A stretch of 20,267 nt of DNA from Ichthyosporea sp. XGB-2017a (taxonomy: Eukaryota; Opisthokonta; Ichthyosporea). The DNA lies in contig PDIM01000077.1 of the NCBI GenBank assembly GCA_002811675.1, forward strand, positions 55,653 to 75,919, in the 5' to 3' direction. The position numbers and the translations under genes were made by a program. Positions 8,855 through 17,283 of this stretch are shown piece by piece; the stretch's first letter is position 1; every line of letters starts with the position of its first letter. The notes below the pieces were generated by a model, which did no database searches, was not told the origin of the DNA, and worked only from the letters and a program-made list of their open reading frames with translations.

Positions 8855-11800
8855 CTATAGATCTTGTGGACCGGAGCAGTCATACACTACTTTGGAGGCT
8901 CCATCACACCAATAAGTGGTGCACGCTCCTTTTCCCTTGACTTGCACTTCAGGGCGCTCGGTAAAGGAAAAGCATTCATACTTCGCCATGATGTAATCGT
9001 GGGTGGCTTTGGAGGTATGAACTTTGAATGGCTCTCCCAGTGATTCCATCCGGCTTGCAAAATTGACAGTGTCTCCAAAGAGACAGTATCGGGGCATCCG
9101 CACCCCTGCGACTCCGGCTACTACTTGCCCAGTGTGAATGCCCACCCGAATCATTGGGTGTGTGTAGTATGCATCCTCTGTGTTGCTGGTTATATTCATA
9201 CTACTTTTTCTTACCGCAAATATTTCCAAGAGTCTAGTTTTGCTAATAAAGTCCAGAAGTGGAAATTTTTTGCTACTTTCGATCAGTGCAAGTGCCATTG
9301 AGCATAAGATGGAGGGGTGAATGTGGTCAGGAAGGCGGGTGGGTAGCCCCGATACAACCATGTACGCATCACCGATGGTTTCCACTTTATACACATCAAA
9401 CCGGTCAATAACCGAATCGAACATAGTATACAAGCTATTGAGAAACTTGATTACAGAAAGAGCTTCAATATGTGAACAAATACTAGTAAACTCAACAATA
9501 TCACTGAAGAATACACTGCTGCAGGCAAAACTTTCGGGTTCCACGCCCTTGCCTAACTTTAATTGATCCACAATCTTTCTTGGCATCATCTGCAGCAAAA
9601 CGCGCTCCATTTTCTTTTTCTCATTCTCCAACTCTACTGTTCGGTCGGTCACAATATCTTCCAGATGTTGGGAATAGCCCTCAATCAACTTGATCATATT
9701 GGTAATCAAATCATTAGTCTGGGGATACTTATTAGCTAAAATCCGTTTTAGGCCTTTGGGAGTGTGTCGAAGGGAAGGCTTCCATTCAGTGCACGCCCAA
9801 ATGCACAGCTCCAGGGTTTCATCGCACCGTAATTGACACCCACTTTTTTCCATCAATGAAGCAACAGAATCTTTGCATTTTCTGGGATCATTTTCATCGT
9901 AACCCGTTTCTTGTGCGTGTTCTAGGGCTGTTTGAAAAAGATCCCTCATATCTCCGCAAAATAATTCTGCCAAAATTATCCCAACACTGTATATATTTGC
10001 ACGCTCCTGCTCCTCAACTGCTAAACTTTTAATCTCGCCCGGTTTTGAGTTTATCTCGGGAGCCCAATACTTTTTATCATACATTGGTCTTTCGGCGAAG
10101 GTTCCCATTTTGTCAAACTCCTCTTCTTGGTTGTCACCTACTAGGAAGTGTTCCAATATCGAGCGTAAGCCAAATCCTTCCAACTTCACTTGCCACCTGG
10201 AATCCACCAAACAGCGAGATGGATTCAATCTACCCAAAAGAGAAATATGAAGCGCTTGAAGTGCTTTCATACCACTAAGAATATCTCTAATAAACGAAAT
10301 TCTAAATTGCTGTGATTCTGGAATAACACCTGAATCAATCAAGTCTTCAAGACTACCCTTGGAACAATATTCAAAGATCAGACATCGAACGCCTCCGGCA
10401 TTGTTTAGATCTGCTCCAACGAGTCTATTAATATGGCATGTCTGATTTACAGTCCTCAAAGCATTTAGTTCTTCACACATTCGGGGGGTAATGTTCAGGT
10501 TAGTGGGCCCACTTTTAGGAAGCTGATGCACTACTACAGGGTTCCCTTTATACGATGCAATGGCATTGGAGGACGTTTCAATTAAGCTTACATCTGGACT
10601 AGCCTTTGATTGCTTTTCTGGATTCGGATTTGAAATTCCCGATTCCATTGAGGGGCGATGGGCGAATACGTTCAAATCTGAAAATGGAATAATCCACTCC
10701 AAACCCGTTTTTTCCTTTTGTAACTTCAAGTAGTAATGCATAAAAGCTGAAAGAAGTACCAATACGAATACTCCAGCAACCACACCAATGACAATTATCA
10801 GCAAATGTGAATCAGAGGACTGCGTTGATGACCCTCTAATCACCATGGTACTAACGGAGCCCGGAACTACATTCCCTGTAGAGGGTGCACCTATACGCAG
10901 TAGTATCCCAACATTTTCAGGCAAGTCAATAATTTCAATAGGAAATTCTTTTGGTCCCCCTTCTGACTTGGACCAAGATGCTTGGAGGTTTGATGCGAGA
11001 GCAATATAATGAGTTCCGTTGATTGCTTGAGTATAACCAAGGCTTGCTAGAATAGAGGCACTTTTAACGGTCTCATCTTCAATGGTTAAAGAGATGTCTT
11101 CCAGCAAACCTTGGCTTCTGCTTACTGACAACTAACTGAACGGTGCCTTTGTACGCACTCGTAATAGCGGTCTCTTGAGCTTCAAAGTTAAATTTACTTG
11201 GAAAAAGAGGGATCCAACCTTTCCAATCCTCCTTATGGGACTTCAGCCAGTCACATACAGCCGTGCTAAACGCCTTTTGGGTGCTGCCCACATCTTTTAG
11301 AATGGCATCCATTTGTCCATCCAATAACTTCATTGATTTGATCATTTTGTATTCGCTAGGATAAAACGTCGGGAGCCAGGATGGCGCGAGGGCTTTAATA
11401 TAACTAGGTGAGAAATCACAATTCAAAGTGCTTACCTTCGCAAATTCTTTCTGGTTGAAGCATGTCCAGCTAAAAGGCGCAAACGTGACCCTCGTGGTAC
11501 CCAAGTTTGATACAAGCTCGGAAGGAACCCACGAATAGAACAAAGTGGCTTTGTTGTTTGTCGTAGCCTCTCTCAGCAACCGCTTCTGCTCATCAAACCC
11601 CGGGTATTGAATGACTACTGGGAGATCCAGCGTATTGAACAAACTCTCAAACAAAGTGTTCTGCCAAGAGTCCCTTATGTGGTAAAACCGCACGCAATTA
11701 CCTCCACTTGATTTGCATTTGTCGGTGCGATAAAGCCCCGGGCTAGTCATTCCAGCTGCGACAGTTGCCGGAACTGTTGCAGAAAGAGGCCGGCTATCAC

Positions 11801-12431
11801 AGAAGTCTTGTTTACAATCCCCCAATGCCTCTGACCCGTCATCGTTTTCAAATGTACTCAAGAATTCGGTAGGATATTCCTTCCAGAAACGGAAATACTC
11901 CATGATATTTTTGGGGTTATTTAGCGCCGCGTTGGTGAGGTACACGCCAGTCTGTCCAGGATAAGCAGGATCAGTGGCAAGCGTACAGGAGGACAGGGTA
12001 GTCGTGTACTTTGTAGTTATTGGATCCCGTCCCAGAGACCAATATTCCATATTCACGTGATAGTTGCTCGCACCACATCGACTGACGGCATTGTCCCCTT
12101 CCAATGTCCACGCAAGGGTCTTCCGCAACATCATTTTTGCCTCAGTGTGGCGAAGTATGTCCTTCACGAGGTAGTAATACATTGCATTGGAAATATACGA
12201 AGAACCCCAGTCCTGTGACTCCACCACAAAAGGCCCATCCGCATTTCTTTCCGCCTCGCTCCCCACCCAGCCGAACTCAGCAGCGTCTGCCTCTGTGAGG
12301 CATGATCCATACTGCTCTGTTAGATCTGTCTCTTCCCCTTTGGTATACGCTTCGAATGTCTTCCCACAGCATCCCCCCCAACACAGAGCAAAGGACGCGA
12401 TAGCAATAAGATAAAGATCAAGACCCTTCAT
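8855..12431 (-). CDS. Receptor guanylate cyclase with OpuAC/ProX-like ectodomain
   Basis: Two exons, 12431-11126 and 11046-8855, joined by a 79-nt intron (GTAAGC ... CTATTCTAG, phase 1), give 1165 residues. Residues 1-23 are a signal peptide. The ectodomain to about 430 resembles type 2 periplasmic binding proteins of the OpuAC/ProX (glycine betaine/choline) group: W-G-S-x-Y-I near the start, V-N-M-E-Y-W, a Y-P-G-Q-T-G-V-Y stretch, then L-F-Y-S-W-V-P and D-W-K-G-W-I-P. A small beta-rich segment precedes the membrane helix (about 517-538). A kinase-homology domain follows (about 600-890); its HRD motif reads GRLNPSR and its DFG reads GFG, so it should be catalytically dead. A coiled dimerisation helix (about 880-925) leads to the class III cyclase domain (945-1149). 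Metal-binding D951 (FSDIVEFT) and D995 (IGDAY) are present. E991 and C1090 are the guanine-specifying pair, so the product should be cGMP rather than cAMP. Likely role: plasma-membrane sensor of a small solute. Confidence 0.88.
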
Positions 12432-13144
12432 CGTAGAGCGTAAAGCGTACTCAGTACTTTGGTACTTTTAGCATATCATTTATTCCTTTCTTGATTAGAA
12501 CGAATAAGAAATGATTGGAATATAAAATAAGAATAATTATACAAAAAACACTAGCTGCCCAAGAACACTATGCATATAATTTGTTTATGCAAAGAGATAA
12601 AATATATGCCTGCCGCGATGACTAAAATTCATGAGTTCGTCGAGCATGCGCATGCGAACAAGCTCGAATTATAAGTAAAAATAGGGTTGCGCAACTTCCT
12701 TATTGGGCTAACCAAGATACTTGGTGAGACAAATATAGAAATAGGTTGACGTTGTTGTTGTTGTTTGTACAGGCGCTTTTGATTGGCAGGCACTGGATCC
12801 TAGCTACACTCTAGCTATGTATAAGTATTATAATATTAATATTGTAATATTTGTTCCTTCTTGCGTACTATATATAACTAGAGCCGGGTTGCAGTTCGGT
12901 TTCCCTTTGTACAAAGGCCCATGTTCCAAACCTATGTTTGTTCACAAAAATGACAAAGATCTCAAGGGGATTACAAGAAAGCAATTAATTGCCCGAGTGC
13001 TTTGCTCTCCTGCGGTTGGGTGGACTCTCGACAAAGCGGTAACAAACATTGCAGTACCAAACATTTAATTTATTTTGAGTACTATACACCCAACAATCAT
13101 TGGCAAAGGGCTGTTAAGAAGAGTGCGCGATGCTACACTCTCAT
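12432..13144. promoter_or_regulatory. Promoter of the cyclase gene and 3' flank of the MACPF gene
   Basis: Both flanking genes run leftward. This stretch therefore holds the upstream region of the guanylate cyclase gene and the terminator of the MACPF gene. Notable sites are a perfect 12-bp palindrome GCATGCGCATGC at 12646-12657, a 10-bp palindrome GTTGCGCAAC at 12685-12694, a GTT microsatellite near 12753-12766, and an AT-rich imperfect palindrome at 12827-12848. A + frame at 12817-13068 is not convincing as a gene. Confidence 0.5.
13069..13074 (-). terminator. Poly(A) signal AATAAA of the MACPF gene
   Basis: A minus-strand AATAAA lies about 71 nt past the stop of the MACPF-domain gene. Spacing is normal for a polyadenylation signal. 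Confidence 0.45.
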
Positions 13145-14893
13145 TTAATTGAACTCATTGATGTCACAGGAAGGTAAAAAGTAACCTTCAAAGTCGGTCT
13201 TTGACAAGAGCTCCAATTTAAAAGAGTAGGTCTTTCCCAAAATAGACACTTTACAAGACCACCTGTCGGGGCTGTGGTTACAGTAAGTGGGTGCCCATTC
13301 GTACTTATAAGGTGAATGCTCTACCAAGTTGTGCACAGTCAGAAGCCCTTGCTCACGATTGTGATCACCAACAGGATACTGATAGCCAAAGTGCATTGGG
13401 ATTTCCACAGGGTATGCTTTTGGGTGTGGCATGGCACAGTTTTCTCTGAAGGAATCCCGGATGGTATCGTAGCAAATAAGTTTTGGATTGGGGGAGGAAG
13501 GAGTTTCAACAAAGTCAAAACCAAAGGAGCCTATGCCATTTTCGGTTGTGATTCTCATAGAAGGAACAATTGTGTGGGAAGTTACAATGTACTTCTTATA
13601 GTAAGACATCATATCTCTGTAGAAGAAAGTAACCTTGACTGCAGCATCGTGGTCAGAGGTCGAATCACTCCATTGTTTTTTAGAAATTTCTTGTCGAGAT
13701 GAGAGAAGACTTTCAATGTCAAATCCATATGGGCCAGTTATGTCGATGTCCTTAAATTCGTCGATTGTAGAAGGGCTGTTACATATTTTTCCAATGTAGG
13801 GTGCATTCACAAACTGCTCTGCAAACGGCTGCCGTGTAGAGAGAGTCTTATATATGCTATTATAGCCAGTCGTCATCGCATTCTGCATAGCCAACGATTC
13901 CATTAATGTCATCTGTTCTGCCTTATTCAAAATAGCGTCATCAGTGAAGGTATCACCAAGAATGTAGGACCAAGGTACCATGTAAAGGGCCTTTAGCCTT
14001 TCCGCTTCAGCAGTGCATACATCCCTGCCAGTTTGCCCATCGATTGCTTCAGCCCAATCACTTGTTGTAGCTTTTGTGGGATCAAACGGCAAATTTGCCT
14101 CAAAACTTCCCGAATCATCCTTCAGAAGGTAAGTTAGGTACATATCTTCCTGGGCATCTCTTGCGGCAGTATCCAAGGAAGTCGATGTGCTTACACCAAA
14201 ACTTCCAGAAGAAAAACCTGTCTCCAGAGTTGTTTTAAAGCTTTTTGTTGCAATGGTTTCTTTAAAGTTGTAGGTAAGCTCCAAGTCAACATTGCATCCT
14301 CGTGTCTTTTTGACTGCCAAATGAGTACCATACTTCTTCACAAAGTCAGGGAAGTTTTTGTCTTCGATCAAGGCAATAGCGTCATCGGTAAGATACTTTT
14401 TCAATGTTGAGTATGTCCTATGCTTTCTCGGGATGTACACGTGACGGTTTTCATCTGTACGGAGTAGACGGGCATTCACTGAAAGGGAATCTTCACTAAG
14501 AGCGGACTTAAAATTGGTATTGCTATGGACATCTGCGACGCCAAAGTAGGAGCCCTGGACATCAATGGCACTAGACATGCTCGTCTGGTAGCTATTCCAA
14601 TCATACACAATGGTCATTTCAAACTTGCTGGCTCTACTATCGTCGCTTTCCTTCGGAACTGTTCCTTTCTTGGCATCAAAGGGGTACTTTGCATATTTGG
14701 TGGAAAACATATTGTAGGTCACCCAGTCATCATCGCTCATGCTGTCGTCCAGGTCATAGAGCATTTTGAATCCGTCTATGTAATCATCAACACTCTCCCC
14801 TTGCACGGCTGTGTCAGAGGCAGAGGCGTCAACAGGAAAGAAAAGCATGCAGCTTAATGTACATGCAAAGGTGGTTAAAGTAATGAGATTCAT
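13145..14893 (-). CDS. Secreted MACPF/perforin-domain protein
   Basis: Intact single-exon frame of 582 residues. Residues 1-25 form a signal peptide (hydrophobic core with a likely Ala-x-Ala cleavage near D-A-S-A). The MACPF family signature is clear at 188-200: K-K-Y-G-T-H-L followed by a Gly-Cys pair where many members have Gly-Gly. It is preceded by the usual helix F-P-x-F-V-K. A Gly/Ser/Thr-rich segment just downstream (G-F-S-S-G-S-F-G-V) fits the region that becomes membrane-inserting hairpins in the family. The C-terminal 200 residues have several cysteines and look beta-rich, but I do not recognise a named domain. Known for the family: pore formation in immunity, predation and development, though several members form no pores. 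The cellular role here is unknown. A TATA box lies about 160 bp upstream. It is divergent from the secreted-protein gene at 16418. Confidence 0.85.
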   Translation of the reverse strand: MNLITLTTFACTLSCMLFFPVDASASDTAVQGESVDDYIDGFKMLYDLDDSMSDDDWVTYNMFSTKYAKYPFDAKKGTVPKESDDSRASKFEMTIVYDWNSYQTSMSSAIDVQGSYFGVADVHSNTNFKSALSEDSLSVNARLLRTDENRHVYIPRKHRTYSTLKKYLTDDAIALIEDKNFPDFVKKYGTHLAVKKTRGCNVDLELTYNFKETIATKSFKTTLETGFSSGSFGVSTSTSLDTAARDAQEDMYLTYLLKDDSGSFEANLPFDPTKATTSDWAEAIDGQTGRDVCTAEAERLKALYMVPWSYILGDTFTDDAILNKAEQMTLMESLAMQNAMTTGYNSIYKTLSTRQPFAEQFVNAPYIGKICNSPSTIDEFKDIDITGPYGFDIESLLSSRQEISKKQWSDSTSDHDAAVKVTFFYRDMMSYYKKYIVTSHTIVPSMRITTENGIGSFGFDFVETPSSPNPKLICYDTIRDSFRENCAMPHPKAYPVEIPMHFGYQYPVGDHNREQGLLTVHNLVEHSPYKYEWAPTYCNHSPDRWSCKVSILGKTYSFKLELLSKTDFEGYFLPSCDINEFN

Positions 14894-15053
14894 CTTCTTT
14901 TTGTAATCGTTATAAGTGTCTGAAAGTCAAACTTGAAAATAAAACAAGAAATCTAAAACTGATCCGAAAAAGAGATCTTTCTGTTTTAACTTTCTTCAAT
15001 TTTTGTTTATGTTTGGATTGGGATTGAAGAGTGATGCACGCCCTACAAAGCAC

Positions 15054-15061
15054 TTTATATA
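15054..15061 (-). promoter_or_regulatory. TATA box of the MACPF gene
   Basis: TATATAAA on the minus strand, about 160 bp before the MACPF start codon. This leaves room for a 5' UTR of roughly 130 nt. It is the only strong TATA match in this upstream region. Confidence 0.55.
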
Positions 15062-16195
15062 CTTTTTCACCGCCCTGTTTTCTTTGGTTTTCTATCTCGG
15101 AAGGATGATGGCGATTGGTGATGGTGGGTGGACGTGTCGGGCAAATATCGCCTTCCAAAGATTGCAGAGAAACGGAGCATAAGGATACCTTGCTTAGCAA
15201 TCCTTATACATATAGATATCCCCTGTAGAGGAATCCCTTCATCGACAGAAGAAGTTTAATGCCAAGGGCTTTCTGTGGTTTAAACCATGGTCATGTGTCA
15301 CCATCTAAATCCTCCGCCTTTGTCTTTCCCTGCTCTTCATCTCAAACGTTGATGAGACCATTTAAGGAAAGACTTTAATTCACCCGACCAGTGTTTTGCT
15401 TATCAGCGATTGGCCATGTAGATAGTGGACAATGGGCAGTCGTAATTGGTTTGAGAAAACATAAAGAGCAACATGCTTTTGCTTTTAATTTAATTTCCCT
15501 TTATAGGGGAAGGTGTGTGAAAAAAGCACATATTTTTACACTCGAATTTCAGTAATAATAGATTTCAGATCGTTCCATCAAATTATGCAGCAAGTTACAC
15601 CTAATTTCCTCACTGCGTCGTTCAGCTACAAGATTTAGGTTTGCAGACAAAAATCGCTGGCCTTCAGGCTTCAGCTGTGTGTTGTTTGCTTCCATCCGAT
15701 TCATGTCTCATGAAGCGCAAGGAACTCTTATAATTATGTTGAAACTGTGAAATGGTTCAATAATAGCAATAATTTCTCCCGAAAAGCACCATGGAAATGG
15801 AATTTTAGTGCAATTCAGCGCTAGAAGAGATCCTTTTGTCATTGCCGAAATTGCTCGAAAAGGAAAGTAATTTCTTGTGCAAATTAAACAACCGTTTCTG
15901 TCTGGTCTGTTTATTAGAAAAGTATTTGGTTGGGAGCTAGTGTGCAATTTGCTTTGTGGACTAATTAATGGCCTTTCCCCAAGATGGAGTTATCGCAAGG
16001 AGGGAGAGAGATGCATTCAATAAAAGCGAAAGAAATGTATGAGGCAAGATGAAATGGTTAAGCCCTTTGGGCTGAGACTATATGGAAAGAAAGTCAGTTT
16101 CCGTGGAGGTATGAGTAAAGAATTGTTTCCATATTGGTCATTTATTAGCGGAGGCAATCTCCCATACGGTTAGTTGACTTGTGACTTTTCCCGAA
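15062..16195. other. Divergent intergenic region
   Basis: The upstream regions of the MACPF gene (leftward) and the small secreted-protein gene (rightward) share about 1.5 kb. The longest frame (15708-15947, minus) has no recognisable protein features, and I do not call it. A CArG-type sequence, CCTTTATAGG, lies at 15498-15507 and matches the MADS/SRF consensus, but it could occur by chance in DNA this AT-rich. I see no repeats, RNA genes or mobile elements here. Confidence 0.5.
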
Positions 16196-16259
16196 CTCAG
16201 AAAACTGAGCTCCTTCCCGGAAGGAGCTGAGCATCAGTAGACTTTTGGGTGCAACCCAA
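16196..16259. promoter_or_regulatory. Three stacked inverted repeats upstream of a TATA box
   Basis: Three inverted repeats follow one another. The first is CTCAG-AAAA-CTGAG at 16196-16209. The second is a perfect 21-bp palindrome with 10-bp arms AGCTCCTTCC and a 1-nt centre at 16208-16228. The third is TTGGGT-GCA-ACCCAA at 16245-16259. The central one contains TTCCCGGAA (16214-16222), which fits the STAT/GAS pattern TTC-N3-GAA. All lie within about 75 bp upstream of the TATA box, which suggests binding sites for dimeric regulators. Confidence 0.65.
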
Positions 16260-16267
16260 TCAAAAAG

Positions 16268-16275
16268 TATAAATA
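16268..16275 (+). promoter_or_regulatory. TATA box of the small secreted-protein gene
   Basis: TATAAATA lies 150 bp before the start codon at 16418. The leader that would follow it is A-rich and free of coding potential. Together with the palindromes just upstream it defines a compact, probably regulated promoter. Confidence 0.65.
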
Positions 16276-16417
16276 TTGCAGAATTCAGAAGAGATAACAA
16301 AAAAAATCAAAGAAAACACAGAACAACAAAGAAAAGCAAAAAAAAAAAGCTGAAATCAGATTTTAATCTAAGAAAATTCTTAAGCAACCTGTTGAAGCTG
16401 AACATCTTTATTGAGGC

Positions 16418-17146
16418 ATGAAACATTTCCAAAGCATCTTAGCTACCAGTATTGGGGCTGGACTGATTTTCTCCCTGCTCATACTTGCATCAGGACCGGA
16501 AGTCACAACGGCTCTTCCATTGTCATCATCCAACTCATCGTTACCAGATGGGACGGAGCCGCTCACCAAGCGATGGACGCACTTTACTATTTTCAACGAT
16601 AACACTTATGATAAGATCACAATATCTCCCAAAGGCAACGATAAGTATTGTTGGCACCTGCGTGAACTTGAACAGACGTTGACAATTAAACCAGGCGAAC
16701 ACGTGGAGGTAAAAACTGCCGCTGATAACAGAGGACCTACATGTGGTACCACACATAAGTTGCGCTACCTGGCTCTTAATGTAAAGGGCAGCAGCAGCAG
16801 CCCTAGGACTCTTATTCTGGGCAGTCATACTTTAGAGACGACTGTTCATTTTAACTCGAAATATGTTATGTATATTGGAGAGTGTGTGGAGGACGATGTA
16901 GGCAAATGTGTCGGGAACGTTGAAACTTCCTCAACCATCACTCCAATCTACGGGGAATTCTTTGCCCGCTCGGTGGATAGATGTGGAGCCTCCACTTCCG
17001 ACAAATATGAGGAACTTTGTCGACAAAGTCACTTACACATTTCCACAGAGAATCTGTACGATGGTCAGGGGCCAAAAGGAGACGCCAATACCCCACTCAA
17101 GGGTGAGATGCAATATGTGGGGTGGCCTGGACTCAACAATCAGTAG
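16418..17146 (+). CDS. Small secreted pre-pro-protein, unknown family
   Basis: Single-exon frame of 242 residues. Residues 1 to about 32 form a signal peptide (short basic start, then an Ile/Leu-rich core). A Ser/Pro-rich pro-segment follows and ends in a dibasic T-K-R at 50-52, a typical Kex2/furin-type cleavage site. Cleavage there would release a mature chain of about 190 residues beginning W-T-H-F. That chain carries several cysteines, consistent with a disulphide-bonded extracellular fold, and looks beta-rich with no transmembrane helix. I do not recognise the family. A sharp TATA box with stacked palindromes suggests strong or inducible expression. Its poly(A) signal AATAAA is at 17203-17208. 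It converges on the transacylase gene with 137 nt between stop codons. Confidence 0.8.
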   Translation: MKHFQSILATSIGAGLIFSLLILASGPEVTTALPLSSSNSSLPDGTEPLTKRWTHFTIFNDNTYDKITISPKGNDKYCWHLRELEQTLTIKPGEHVEVKTAADNRGPTCGTTHKLRYLALNVKGSSSSPRTLILGSHTLETTVHFNSKYVMYIGECVEDDVGKCVGNVETSSTITPIYGEFFARSVDRCGASTSDKYEELCRQSHLHISTENLYDGQGPKGDANTPLKGEMQYVGWPGLNNQ

Positions 17147-17202
17147 TTGCATCTTCCAACTTAAGCACCACTTAAATTTGGGAACTTGATACACAGTATG
17201 AG

Positions 17203-17208
17203 AATAAA
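17203..17208 (+). terminator. Poly(A) signal AATAAA of the secreted-protein gene
   Basis: A canonical AATAAA lies about 57 nt after the stop codon of the secreted-protein gene. A minus-strand AATAAA for the convergent transacylase gene lies only about 20 nt further on. Confidence 0.55.
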
Positions 17209-17226
17209 ATAGTACGGAATTTCTCA

Positions 17227-17232
17227 TTTATT
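17227..17232 (-). terminator. Poly(A) signal AATAAA of the transacylase gene
   Basis: A minus-strand AATAAA lies about 52 nt past the transacylase stop codon. It is close to the opposite gene's signal, so the two 3' UTRs should overlap in antisense. Confidence 0.45.
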
Positions 17233-17283
17233 TGTGTACATTTTTACTTCTCTTTATCGTTTGCCTTTTTTTTTTTTTTTTTT

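Noticed and set aside
11079-11134. A +1 programmed frameshift or assembly error in the cyclase gene.
   Set aside because: A consensus 79-nt GT-AG intron with correct phase explains the change of frame more simply.
12817-13068. An 83-codon + frame between the cyclase and MACPF genes.
   Set aside because: It has no recognisable domain, its 5' part is AT-rich low complexity, and its end overlaps the MACPF poly(A) signal. I could not support it as a gene, though the segment from about residue 30 is not obviously random.
15498-15507. A CArG/SRF-type box CCTTTATAGG.
   Set aside because: It matches consensus exactly, but one match in over 1 kb of AT-rich DNA is not surprising and nothing nearby supports function.
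15708-15947. A 79-codon minus frame in the divergent intergenic region.
   Set aside because: No signal, domain or splice context supports it, and a frame of this length is expected by chance.
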